Positions 47,078-55,948 of a DNA stretch of 64,000 bases are shown here, piece by piece. The stretch is from Acidimicrobiaceae bacterium (GTDB taxonomy: Bacteria > Actinomycetota > Acidimicrobiia > Acidimicrobiales > Ilumatobacteraceae): positions 62,001 through 126,000 of the forward strand of contig CANFGT010000004.1 of the NCBI GenBank assembly GCA_947446815.1, read 5' to 3'. Position 1 is the first letter of the stretch. Each line of letters starts with the position of its first letter. Under the pieces are notes generated by a model that saw only the letters and a program-made list of their open reading frames with translations, was not told the origin of the DNA and ran no database searches. The position numbers and the translations under genes are program-made.

Positions 47078-48267
47078 TGCGTCGTTGGGCGCCAGTCCTC
47101 TGCGCGCTCGCGTTGACGGCATGTTCACAAAACACCAACGCACCATCTTCCAGCGACGTCACCACCACAACTCCGAATATTGCTGTTTCATATTCCTCCC
47201 ATCTGATTGGCAAACTCGACGGCGTCGTCGATCTTGTTGAACGTTCGGCCGCAGACAATTGGTTTTATGTCGTCTCTCAGAAGGGAACCATCGAACGTTG
47301 GACTCGAGATGGACAGCGAATCGACACTGTCCTTGATATCTCTGCGATGACTCATCCTGAGGGTGAGCAAGGACTTCTCGGATTTGCCGTGCGTCATCTC
47401 TCTTCAAAAACTGATGCATTCATCAACTACACGAATACCGAAGGTGACACCGTTATCGCATGGATAGCCGTGAATGATGATGGAACTCTCGACAACTCCA
47501 GCAGTATCGCAGGAACAGAATTTCTCACTATCAAGCAGCCATATGCCAATCACAATGGCGGCGGCTTGGCAATCGGCCCCGACAACTTTCTCTACATCGG
47601 CACTGGTGATGGCGGAAGTGCAAATGACCCAGAGCACCGTGCACTTGATACTTCATCTCTCTTGGGCAAGATTCTTCGCATTGACCCCAACAACATCGAC
47701 GGTGTCGGCAATGAGGGCTACACCATCCCTTCCGATAATCCCTACATCGATGTAGCCGGAGCACGGCCGGAGATCTGGTCAATTGGTGTCCGCAATCCGT
47801 GGCGTTTCACCTTTGATTCATTCGGAAATCTATGGATAGCCGACGTGGGGCAGAACTCATGGGAAGAAATCAATGTTGCCCGAGGAACCAGGCATGAAGG
47901 CGGCGGTAAAGGCCTCAGTTTTGGGTGGAGCGCCTACGAAGGGAACCACCGATTCAATTCCGATGTTCTTGCGCCAAACTCCGTCAAGCCCGTCTTTGAG
48001 TACCCCCACGAAAATGGCGCTTGTTCTATTTCTGGCGGCGCCATCGGGACTAACACTTCCACTATGGGCCGGGCTGGCTGGTTTTACTTCGGTGATTACT
48101 GCACCGGAACTGTGTCTGCCATCCTCACCGACGGAACCGTGACGGTCGCAAATGAAGAAGTTCTGACGGGTTTAGGAAACATCACGGCCATTCGCTCAAC
48201 GCGCGATGCGTTATATGTGTTGTCGCAATCAGGTGAAGTGCGTCAACTAATTGTGACGCGAAAGTAA
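47077..48267 (+). CDS. PQQ-dependent aldose sugar dehydrogenase-like lipoprotein
   Basis: 396 residues. A lipobox signal peptide (MRRWAPVLCALALTAC, Cys near 16), then a beta-propeller of the soluble glucose/aldose dehydrogenase (GSDH/YliI) type. Motifs: EGEQGLLGFAV, NHNGGGLAIGPDNFLYIGTG with the catalytic His of that region, IGVRNPWRFTFD, IADVGQNSWEEINV. PQQ binding is inferred from family. It overlaps tesB by 1 nt and abuts the convergent mreB with no gap. Confidence 0.87.
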   Translation: MRRWAPVLCALALTACSQNTNAPSSSDVTTTTPNIAVSYSSHLIGKLDGVVDLVERSAADNWFYVVSQKGTIERWTRDGQRIDTVLDISAMTHPEGEQGLLGFAVRHLSSKTDAFINYTNTEGDTVIAWIAVNDDGTLDNSSSIAGTEFLTIKQPYANHNGGGLAIGPDNFLYIGTGDGGSANDPEHRALDTSSLLGKILRIDPNNIDGVGNEGYTIPSDNPYIDVAGARPEIWSIGVRNPWRFTFDSFGNLWIADVGQNSWEEINVARGTRHEGGGKGLSFGWSAYEGNHRFNSDVLAPNSVKPVFEYPHENGACSISGGAIGTNTSTMGRAGWFYFGDYCTGTVSAILTDGTVTVANEEVLTGLGNITAIRSTRDALYVLSQSGEVRQLIVTRK

Positions 48268-49272
48268 CTAGCGACGCGCACCCATGAACATGCCACGCAG
48301 AGCTTGGTAGTTCTCAATACAGTGACCCGCTCCAAGCACAACTGCTTCCAGTGGTTGTGGCGACATTTTCACCGGCACTTGGGTTTCGCGTTGAATGCGT
48401 TGTGCAAGACCTCGCAACATTCCGCCACCTCCAACGAGATACATGCCGCGTGCCAAGAAATCTTGTGCAAGCTCGGGCGGTGCCTTCGCCAAGCAACGCT
48501 TCACCGACAACACCATTGCCGCCACTGGTTCGTCAATTGCAAAACGAACTTCTTCTGCAGTGAGGCGAACCGTCTTAGGCAAACCGGTCACTAAGTCTCG
48601 ACCACGAATATCTGCGCTGCGATCGTCAGGGCCGGGTTCAGCCGAACCAATTTGAATTTTGATTTCTTCTGCCGTGCGCTCACCAATTGCAACGCCATGT
48701 TCACGACGCACGTAGTTCTGGATCGCTGCGTCAATATCAAAACTTCCGACGCGAATCGCTTCAAGTGCAACAACACCACCGAGGCTGATGACTGCTGTCT
48801 CTGTAGTGCCACCACCGATGTCAATCACCATGTTTCCGACGGGCTCGTCGATCGGAAGGTTCGCACCAATCGCAGCGGCCATCGGCTGTTCAATAAGTTG
48901 TGCATCGGAAGCACCAGCGCGGCGAGTTGCGTCGGTGACAGCACGACGCTCGACTTCAGTAATGGCCGACGGCACACAAATAACGACCTTGGGACGGGTG
49001 AACCGCGAGACGCCAACACGCTGTAAAAGCAGGCGAATCATGCGTTCTGTGATGTCAAAGTCTGTGATTGCGCCACCACGCAATGGGCGCACCGCCACGA
49101 TGTAGCTCGGCGTACGACCAATCATGTCCCAGGCCTCATGACCCGTTGCCAACACTTCGCCGGACTGACGATTCACTGCAATAACGGATGGTTCGTTGAG
49201 AACGATGCCACGACCTTTCATGTACACCAGCGTGTTCGCTGTGCCGAGGTCGATTGCAAGGTCACGTGCCAT
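48268..49272 (-). CDS. mreB: Rod-shape determining actin-like protein MreB
   Basis: 334 residues from ATG 49272. Actin-fold: LAIDLGTANTLVYMKGRGIV (phosphate 1), NMVIDIGGGTTETAVISLGG (phosphate 2) and YLVGGGGMLRGL near the adenosine site. Organises cell-wall synthesis. MreC and MreD are not next to it. The ATG overlaps the small upstream gene stop (TAATG). Normal for the family length. Confidence 0.95.
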   Translation of the reverse strand: MARDLAIDLGTANTLVYMKGRGIVLNEPSVIAVNRQSGEVLATGHEAWDMIGRTPSYIVAVRPLRGGAITDFDITERMIRLLLQRVGVSRFTRPKVVICVPSAITEVERRAVTDATRRAGASDAQLIEQPMAAAIGANLPIDEPVGNMVIDIGGGTTETAVISLGGVVALEAIRVGSFDIDAAIQNYVRREHGVAIGERTAEEIKIQIGSAEPGPDDRSADIRGRDLVTGLPKTVRLTAEEVRFAIDEPVAAMVLSVKRCLAKAPPELAQDFLARGMYLVGGGGMLRGLAQRIQRETQVPVKMSPQPLEAVVLGAGHCIENYQALRGMFMGARR

Positions 49273-49481
49273 TAGCGGCTCCACCGATCATCTGAATTGT
49301 TGTGGTGAACAGAATTACGACGCGCTTCGGGCGAGAGCGCATCAATGTGTCGACGGAACTGCGCGATGCCATCGTCGATCCGGCTCTTGCGATTATCGAG
49401 ATACACAAGAACTAATAAAGTTCCACCCGACACCACTGCCATGAACGTAAAGAAACTTGTGATGAATGACATTGCAATCAT
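49272..49481 (-). CDS. Small single-helix membrane protein upstream of MreB
   Basis: 69 residues, one membrane helix near the N-terminus (FITSFFTFMAVVSGGTLLVL) and a charged, His/Asn-rich C-terminus. No family recognised. It overlaps moaE by 4 nt at the start and mreB by 1 nt at the end, so it is translationally coupled to both. It is kept as a gene because of this double coupling; an MreB partner role is speculation. Confidence 0.6.
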   Translation of the reverse strand: MIAMSFITSFFTFMAVVSGGTLLVLVYLDNRKSRIDDGIAQFRRHIDALSPEARRNSVHHNNSDDRWSR

Positions 49482-49954
49482 TTGGTGCCTCCGACCCCGT
49501 GTGGCTGCACAATGTCGTGCGCACCTGTTCCCCAGTCAGACCCACCTGACCAGTTCTCCTTCTTCCAGATAGGAGCACTCTCTTTCAAAGCATCAATTGC
49601 AAATCGAGCCGCATCAAATGCAATCGGACGATGCGCCGACGAGACAGCAACGACGACAGAAGATTCACCGAGTTCAAGTGATCCGGTGCGATGAAGTATT
49701 GCAATTCTTCGTGCATCAGGAAAACGAATTCTTGTCTCCGATGCAATCTTTTCGAAGGAAGGTATGACTACGTCTTCATATGCTTCGTATTCCAGCGAAG
49801 TGACGTCACTACGTCCATCAGCGTGATCACGAACTGTTCCCGAAAACAAGACAACCGCCCCACAATCGGGACGAATGGCCCATTGGTAAATATCTGCCAC
49901 AGGGAGTTCATCAGCGGTCAAAGAAAACCACTCATCTCCAACTTCAGGCACCAT
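49478..49954 (-). CDS. moaE: Molybdopterin synthase catalytic subunit
   Basis: 158 residues. Transfers sulfur from MoaD to precursor Z. Conserved blocks: AVVLFSGTVRDHADG (Arg of the active site), LEYEAYEDV, HRTGSLELGESSVVVAV and AHRPIAFDAARFAIDALK, ending with the lysines of PIWKKENWSGG that hold the cofactor. ATG 49954 used; a GTG three bases upstream or one three bases downstream are possible. No MoaD or other moa genes are near, so the pathway is completed elsewhere. Confidence 0.93.
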   Translation of the reverse strand: MVPEVGDEWFSLTADELPVADIYQWAIRPDCGAVVLFSGTVRDHADGRSDVTSLEYEAYEDVVIPSFEKIASETRIRFPDARRIAILHRTGSLELGESSVVVAVSSAHRPIAFDAARFAIDALKESAPIWKKENWSGGSDWGTGAHDIVQPHGVGGTK

Positions 49955-50042
49955 CACTCCTTCATCGTACCCCTACATGACTAGGCGGAACCTGTGATGC
50001 CGCCATCGCTCACGACTCATTTGCGATTACTCTCATCTCTTC

Positions 50043-50831
50043 GTGACGGCTGACGAATTCGATCAAGAACGATTGACACCTGTCTCCCCCGATGAGCGGC
50101 ACTGGCGTCACCCAGCTGAGCACGCAGACGCAGAGCGCAATAAACACTTCACGCACAACCCACCGCTCGGGCGTCGCCTGACTGCACTCACCGCCACAGT
50201 CAGCCTTGTTGCGTCCATCGCCATACTTTTGGTCGCCATTCCAAAGGGAATCAGCGAATACGTTGACGCCGAGATTTCTTCCACGACCCATTCGATACCT
50301 CGCGTTATGGGCTCACTCTTGCCCCTCATCGCAACTGCCACCGGTGCGAATGGGGCAACGACAGCTGCCTCGTTGGGCAATGGCTGCTGGGTCGTTTCAG
50401 CAGAGGCCGTCGACATATCTGAGCCCATCTGGCTGACGGATGAAACCGGTGCCGATGCCAAAGTGCGTTTTATCACCGTCAATGCAGACCGATCGCTTCT
50501 CCTTCTTCGCACCAGCCAGAACGCATACGCCACGCCATCAACCAATTGGGGTGCGTACCTCACGCCAACGACACAGACAGATCTTGAAGGGTCCCAGGTC
50601 ATAGATCGGCATGGCCCACACCGCATCACTGATGAACTGGTGATCAAGCTGCGGGCAAATTCAGGTGACATTCCTGTGATGACTGATACACCCGTTGATG
50701 GAATCGCTGCAATTGTTCACAACCCGTCAACTCTCGTCGGAGTGACCCTTTCCTTGCACCAGAGCACATGGTTCGTTACCAAAGACATGCTCGTCACGCT
50801 CATCAACCAAGTGCCACACGCCGCCCCATAA
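50043..50831 (+). CDS. Membrane-anchored protein with trypsin-like fold, probably inactive
   Basis: 262 residues. N-terminal cytoplasmic region with ERHWRHPAE, one membrane helix (about residues 49-66), then an outer domain. The outer domain shows ASLGNGCWVVSAEAVD where active HtrA/trypsin-like proteases have a GSG...TNAHV type sequence, and DRSLLLLRT matches the D-L-A-L-L strand with Asp. The catalytic His position is AEAV, and no GxSGG nucleophile is evident, so catalysis is doubtful. The ERHWRHP tag is seen in other Acidimicrobiia secreted proteins (from memory). A regulatory or binding role is possible. Confidence 0.55.
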   Translation: MTADEFDQERLTPVSPDERHWRHPAEHADAERNKHFTHNPPLGRRLTALTATVSLVASIAILLVAIPKGISEYVDAEISSTTHSIPRVMGSLLPLIATATGANGATTAASLGNGCWVVSAEAVDISEPIWLTDETGADAKVRFITVNADRSLLLLRTSQNAYATPSTNWGAYLTPTTQTDLEGSQVIDRHGPHRITDELVIKLRANSGDIPVMTDTPVDGIAAIVHNPSTLVGVTLSLHQSTWFVTKDMLVTLINQVPHAAP

Positions 50832-50860
50832 GCACCCCATGCGCCACCTAACCTGAACCC

Positions 50861-52039
50861 ATGGCGGACGACGAACCAACACCGTTTAACCCTTTTGGAG
50901 GCATGCCGTTCTTCAACGACATGATGCGGGCGATGTCACAGCAAGGCCCCTTGAACTGGGACTTAGCGCAGCAATTTGCTCAATTGGGTTCGGTCGGAGA
51001 CACCGCCGACCCTGAACCTGATGCATCAACTCGCATCGCATTCAATGCACTTGCAGACATCGCCGACATGCATGTACGCGAAATCACCACGTTGTCCACC
51101 GGCCCGAAGGATCGCCACGTCGAGATTCTCACCACTACTCGAGCCAAATGGGCTCACCGAACCCTTACTGACCTTCGGCCTCTCTTCACAAACCTTGCAA
51201 CTGCACTCAATCGTCGTGATGACAATGGCGAAACGCCCAATGACCCCATGGCCGCCATGATGGCCAACCTTTCAACGATGATGGCACCCGCAATGATGGG
51301 TATGTCCATCGGCTCCATGGTTGGTGCCTTGGCCGCGCAAGCACTTGGACAATACGAACTTCCATTGGCGCGACCACATGCATCAGAAATTCTGGTTGTG
51401 TCATCCTCTGTTGACTCATTCGCATCCGAATGGAGCATCCCGACCGATGACATGCGCATGTGGGTGCTCATTCATGAACTCGCGTCGCATGCCATCTTGG
51501 CTTCGGCAGCAATCGACGATGGCCTCACAGCACTTGTACAACGCCATGTTTCTGCATTTAGGCCAGACCCTGAAGCATTGATGGAGAGCATTGGGGAACT
51601 TGACCCATCGGATCCCGATGCAATGGCACGCATTCAAGGCGTGTTTTCTGATCCGATGGTTTTGATGGGTGCAGTACGTTCTCGCGAACAAGAAGCAATG
51701 GCCCCACTTCTAGATGCCCACATCGCAGCAGTGTCGGGTTACATCGATTTTGTTGTCGACTCGGTGAGCACGCGCCTTCTTGGAACAGCATCGCCGATTG
51801 CCGAAGCTGTCCGTCGTCGTCGTGTTGAACACAGCAAAGATGGCCAACTCATTGAACGACTTCTTGGCGTCTCACTTACTCGCGAACAACAACACCGGGG
51901 CAGAACATTCATCGAGGGCGTCATCGAACGAAATGGTCCGAGCGCACTGATACCAATGTTGGAAAAGTCCGAGAACTTGCCTACTCCGAACGAAGTGGAT
52001 GCTCCGGGTCTGTGGCTCGCTCGCCTCGAGATTTCTTAA
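50861..52039 (+). CDS. Zinc-dependent metallopeptidase-like protein (zincin_2 family)
   Basis: 392 residues of the actinobacterial putative-hydrolase/zincin family found beside F420-type genes. N-terminal Met/Gly/Pro-rich part, a long Met-rich stretch (residues 130-160), then the zinc motif. Here the motif reads H205-E206-L-A-S-H210 (IHELASHAIL), HExxxH instead of the usual HExxH. Further family-like blocks follow (MESIGELDPSDPDAM). Whether it still binds zinc is open. Its 3' end overlaps the convergent MFS gene by 59 nt. Confidence 0.75.
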   Translation: MADDEPTPFNPFGGMPFFNDMMRAMSQQGPLNWDLAQQFAQLGSVGDTADPEPDASTRIAFNALADIADMHVREITTLSTGPKDRHVEILTTTRAKWAHRTLTDLRPLFTNLATALNRRDDNGETPNDPMAAMMANLSTMMAPAMMGMSIGSMVGALAAQALGQYELPLARPHASEILVVSSSVDSFASEWSIPTDDMRMWVLIHELASHAILASAAIDDGLTALVQRHVSAFRPDPEALMESIGELDPSDPDAMARIQGVFSDPMVLMGAVRSREQEAMAPLLDAHIAAVSGYIDFVVDSVSTRLLGTASPIAEAVRRRRVEHSKDGQLIERLLGVSLTREQQHRGRTFIEGVIERNGPSALIPMLEKSENLPTPNEVDAPGLWLARLEIS

Positions 52040-53240
52040 CGACACCTCCGGCACGGAAGTACACAGCTGCGCCCACCATTCCAACGAGTGCAACGGCAGC
52101 AAAACCCACCTCACCACTAGGGCGAAGTATCACGGGAATCACGCCACCAATCACCCAGGCAAGTTGATTCTGAGTTTCAAAATGCGCAAAGGCACGACCT
52201 CGGTTTGCATCAGGAGCATCACTTTGAACAGTTGACTCAAATGCAAGTTTGCCAATCGTCGCTGCTGCATTCACCACTGCCGCAAGCAACACTGCACCAA
52301 CTACTCGGTCATACCAAGCGGCAACAATGCCGGCAATTGCAACTGCAAGAAGTGCAGCCAACAACATCTTCGATTCGCGCATGTGCCGCTTGACAAACGA
52401 CCCAAAAGTATTTGCAAGAAGAACTGCCAGGCCTGTCATGGCAATTGCTAAACCGAACCAGGCAGTTCCTGCCACTTCTCCACGTAACCAAAATGCAAGA
52501 TGGAAGAACATAAATCCAACGCAACCGCGCAGAATTCGCATTGCGTTTCCAGCAGTAACAATTGATGATGACTTCAATTCAGTCTTCTCTAATTGCGCTG
52601 CATCCTTTGCCGCTGTCACAACTTTGGGCAACCGATACGCGTTCAGGCCAGCAAAAAGGAAAGCAACTGCACCGAAACACAACGTCGCTTTCGGGCTTAT
52701 CACTTGAAGTATTCCTGCAGGAACCGCGGCAGCGAATCCGGTGATTCCGGCAATCTGGCCCAATTTGCTGTTAGCGCCTACTAAATCTTCTTCAGCTTTC
52801 ACTGTGCTCGGTACAAGAGCAGATTTTGCAATGGCGTATGTCTTGCCAAGAATCATCGAACAGAAGATGAGTGTGAGAAACAATCCGACACGCACAATGG
52901 ATTTACCTTGGACAACTTGTGCGATACCTATGAGAACGGCCGCGCGCAAGATGCTCACAGCAATAACAACCATGCGGTGCCCGCCGCGCATCTTGTCAAT
53001 GTTTGGCCCGATGTAGGGACTCACCACAACAAAGGGGGCCATGCTGATGAGCAAGAAAAGGATGACCTGACCGCGTGCAGCATCGGGGCTGACAGACAAA
53101 AACATCGAACCGGCAAGCGCGATGGCCATTGCTGTCTCACCCACGGTCATAAGCGAATGAGTGCGCTTCATCCGCTCAAACGCCGGCAGAGGGGGCAGAC
53201 CGTGCTCTTCTAGATGCGCAGATTGGGAGCGGCGGTTCAC
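51981..53240 (-). CDS. Major facilitator superfamily transporter
   Basis: 419 residues, about 11-12 membrane helices. Typical segment MAPFVVVSPYIGPNIDKMRGG after helix 2, with the D-x-x-R-G/R-like loop, and a second half GVIPVILRPSGEVGFAAVAL. Substrate unknown; several actinobacterial members are drug/efflux-type. It overlaps the convergent zincin gene by 59 nt and follows regX3 after 9 bp, so it may be read from the regX3 transcript. Confidence 0.8.
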   Translation of the reverse strand: MNRRSQSAHLEEHGLPPLPAFERMKRTHSLMTVGETAMAIALAGSMFLSVSPDAARGQVILFLLISMAPFVVVSPYIGPNIDKMRGGHRMVVIAVSILRAAVLIGIAQVVQGKSIVRVGLFLTLIFCSMILGKTYAIAKSALVPSTVKAEEDLVGANSKLGQIAGITGFAAAVPAGILQVISPKATLCFGAVAFLFAGLNAYRLPKVVTAAKDAAQLEKTELKSSSIVTAGNAMRILRGCVGFMFFHLAFWLRGEVAGTAWFGLAIAMTGLAVLLANTFGSFVKRHMRESKMLLAALLAVAIAGIVAAWYDRVVGAVLLAAVVNAAATIGKLAFESTVQSDAPDANRGRAFAHFETQNQLAWVIGGVIPVILRPSGEVGFAAVALVGMVGAAVYFRAGGVVKKSRGERATDPEHPLRSE

Positions 53241-53249
53241 CCCACGATG

Positions 53250-53972
53250 TTATGCGGTACGAGACTTCTCGTATTTGTATCCAAGACCACGAATCGTGAT
53301 GATTCGCGTTGGTATCGCTGGATCATCTTCAATCTTGGAACGAAGACGCTTGATGTGCACATCGAGAGTCTTGGTATCGCCCACATAATCAATACCCCAT
53401 ACCCGATCAATGAGGGTTTCACGAGGCAACACACGACCGGCATTCGCCAACAGAAGGTGCAGCAACTCGAATTCCTTCAATGGCAACTTGTGTGATTCAC
53501 CACGAATAATCACATCGTGCTCTTCGGGGTCGATGGCGACATCGCCTACTTCGATTGATGAACTCGAAAGTTCAGCACCTTGGGTATTGGGAACTCGACG
53601 CATAACGGCACGCATGCGGGCAGTCAATTCACGAAGGCGATATGGCTTTGTCACGTAGTCATCGGCGCCCACTTCGAGGCCTACGACTGTGTCAATTTCT
53701 GCACCTTTTGCAGTCACCATAATGATGGGCGTCGTTGTCTTCTTTCGAAGCTGACGACAAACATCAATGCCTGACATCTTCGGAAGCATCACATCGAGCA
53801 ACACCACATCTGGCTTCACAATGTCAAACATGTCGAGCGCCTGCTGACCATCGCGAGCAACTTCTACTCGAAAGCCCTCTCGCTTTAAGCCAACCTTCAG
53901 AGCTTCAACGAAAGACTCTTCATCCTCTACAACGAGGACAGTCGGCATGCCTTGGGATTGTGGTGCGTTCAT
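53250..53972 (-). CDS. regX3: Response regulator, RegX3/PhoB type
   Basis: 240 residues. Receiver domain with phospho-acceptor Asp in VVLLDVMLPKMSG (about residue 61), Thr in MVTAKG and Lys in TKPYRLRELTARM. C-terminal winged helix of the OmpR class with GRVLPRETLIDRVWG and TLDVHIKRLRSKIEDD. Regulates phosphate genes with SenX3 (encoded 18 bp upstream). In Mycobacterium it controls phosphate-starvation genes. Confidence 0.93.
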   Translation of the reverse strand: MNAPQSQGMPTVLVVEDEESFVEALKVGLKREGFRVEVARDGQQALDMFDIVKPDVVLLDVMLPKMSGIDVCRQLRKKTTTPIIMVTAKGAEIDTVVGLEVGADDYVTKPYRLRELTARMRAVMRRVPNTQGAELSSSSIEVGDVAIDPEEHDVIIRGESHKLPLKEFELLHLLLANAGRVLPRETLIDRVWGIDYVGDTKTLDVHIKRLRSKIEDDPAIPTRIITIRGLGYKYEKSRTA

Positions 53973-53990
53973 ACGTAGTTACATCGTGCC

Positions 53991-55103
53991 TTATCTGGCG
54001 TTCACATTGCTCGGGAAACGGAGAATAAAGGTAGAACCTTCACCCTCTCGTGACCGTACGTTCACTTCGCCGCCATGATTGGTGACGACATGGCGAACAA
54101 TCGAGAGTCCTAGGCCAGTTCCACCCGTACCACGACTACGTGCCCGATCGACACGATAAAAGCGCTCAAAGATTCGCTCCAGGCTTGCCATAGGAATGCC
54201 AATCCCAGAGTCAGCGACACTTACTTCGACAAATCCATCGGTGACATGTGCTTCAACCTGTACTGCCCCATTTTCATTGCTGTATTTCACCGCATTATCG
54301 ACGAGGTTGCTGACTGCCGAAACCAATTGATAATGATCTCCGTTGATCGTGCAAGGTGAACTTGAGCGTTCAAAGTCAATAGAAACGCCCTGGCGAGTAG
54401 CAATGGGTTGTGCCCGATCAATCGCTTCTGCAATCACATCATTGAGATCAACTGACGCGGTCAACATCTCGCCCCCCATCTCAATACGGGAGAGTTCCAA
54501 TAAGTCGTCGATTGTGCGAGCCATGCGCTGAGATTCAATAATCATTCGCTTGACCAAACGAAGAACTAACTCATCATCAGTTTCGCCTTCAATCGTCTCA
54601 GCAAGAACAGAAATAGCTCCGACCGGAGTCTTCAGCTCATGACTCACGTTCGCCACAAAATCCGTACGGACTTGATCCAGGCGCCACCGTTCCGTGATGT
54701 CATCAATCGTTGCGATAGAACCGCCTTCGGTCAATGGCGTCACACGAACATCGAGTACTCGCTGCGGCGGACCAGCTAATTCAATTTGCTCAGACTTTGC
54801 ACGTCCACGAGATGCCGACCGAATTAATCGCTCCATCACCTCATCAACTAAAACATCCGCATGCCGCATACCTGTGACTTCGCTCGCGGCTTTATTACGA
54901 AATAGTTCGATGCCATCGGCACCAACAACAACGACACCCAATGGCAATGCATTGAGAACGTCCAAGGTGTCATCGTTTTCCGATGAAGGCTCTTCGACCA
55001 CTTCAACAGGAGGGCTGCTGGGGATCTCCTGATGCGATTGACGCCGCAGATAGAGGGCCGTTGCCCACCCCGCAACAGACAACACAATAAAGAACGACGT
55101 CAT
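53991..55103 (-). CDS. senX3: Sensor histidine kinase, SenX3 type
   Basis: 370 residues. A single N-terminal membrane helix (FFIVLSVAGWATALYL), PAS-like region (LPLGVVVVGADGIELFRN), HisKA with FVANVSHELKTPVGAISVLAET (phospho-His near residue 155) and HATPase with N-box NLVDNAVKYSNENG, DSGIGIP and GTGGTGLGLSIVRH. Partner of RegX3, downstream of phoU by 14 bp. Like mycobacterial SenX3 it has just one helix and a PAS domain. Confidence 0.93.
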   Translation of the reverse strand: MTSFFIVLSVAGWATALYLRRQSHQEIPSSPPVEVVEEPSSENDDTLDVLNALPLGVVVVGADGIELFRNKAASEVTGMRHADVLVDEVMERLIRSASRGRAKSEQIELAGPPQRVLDVRVTPLTEGGSIATIDDITERWRLDQVRTDFVANVSHELKTPVGAISVLAETIEGETDDELVLRLVKRMIIESQRMARTIDDLLELSRIEMGGEMLTASVDLNDVIAEAIDRAQPIATRQGVSIDFERSSSPCTINGDHYQLVSAVSNLVDNAVKYSNENGAVQVEAHVTDGFVEVSVADSGIGIPMASLERIFERFYRVDRARSRGTGGTGLGLSIVRHVVTNHGGEVNVRSREGEGSTFILRFPSNVNAR

Positions 55104-55117
55104 ACAGGCGGGTTTAG

Positions 55118-55855
55118 TTAGTCACCGACAATGACAGGAATGCTGCCAGTGTCATCGTTTGGACGAGGGATGCCCGCTTTGTAACGAGCAGCGCCTTTGT
55201 GTTCTGGCAACCAACCGGTCACCACATATTGCACTCGTTCACCGATATTGACAGCGTGGTCACCGATACGTTCATAAAACCGAGCGACCATTGCCATTTG
55301 GATTGCAACTTGAAGATCGATGCGATCGTCGGAGTTGCTCTCAAAAATCGTGCGCATGAGTTCACGCTGCAGCCCATCGAGGTACGAGTCCATGTCATCA
55401 ATCGCAGCAGCCTTTGCTGCATCGTTTTCTTCAAAGGACTCAAGAGCGGCGGCGAACAGTTGCTGAGCCTGCTCACTCATTCGACTAATCAAACCGCGAA
55501 GTCGAGGGTCAAGTTCATGACCATAGACACGACGAGCAGCCTTGCAAATATTCACAGTGAGATCCGCGGATCGCTCTATGTCGCCCACCATCTTCACGAT
55601 GGCCACGAGTTGACGAAGGTCTCCGGCTACTGGTGCCTGCAATGCAAGAAGTTGGTAGCAACGTTCTTCTAGTTCCACAGACATTGCATCGATGCGGTCG
55701 TCATCACTGATCAGAGCATTTGCACCGTCAAGATCTCCGTCCAACAAGATTGTTGTGGCACGAGGAATTGCCTCAATGACGGCTGCGGCAAGACGCACGA
55801 GGTCCTTACGCGCGCTTTCAAGTTGGTAGTGAAATCCTTTGCGCAGTTCATCCAT
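55118..55855 (-). CDS. phoU: Phosphate transport regulator PhoU
   Basis: 245 residues from ATG 55855, behind a GAGGTG Shine-Dalgarno. Two PhoU three-helix bundles, each with a metal-ion helix: DLRQLVAIVKMVGDIERSAD in the first and MAMVARFYERIGDHAVNIGE in the second (E-x-x-D-x-x-x-N type). Represses the phosphate response through SenX3 and the Pst transporter, which is not in the window. Upstream GTG would add three residues. Confidence 0.93.
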   Translation of the reverse strand: MDELRKGFHYQLESARKDLVRLAAAVIEAIPRATTILLDGDLDGANALISDDDRIDAMSVELEERCYQLLALQAPVAGDLRQLVAIVKMVGDIERSADLTVNICKAARRVYGHELDPRLRGLISRMSEQAQQLFAAALESFEENDAAKAAAIDDMDSYLDGLQRELMRTIFESNSDDRIDLQVAIQMAMVARFYERIGDHAVNIGERVQYVVTGWLPEHKGAARYKAGIPRPNDDTGSIPVIVGD

Positions 55856-55948
55856 TTGATTCACCTCACTCTTCTGGTTGCGTCCGGGCCCAATAAGTAC
55901 CGAACGATAAGACAGCCATCAGGTTAGTTCGGGACAAATACGATTACT

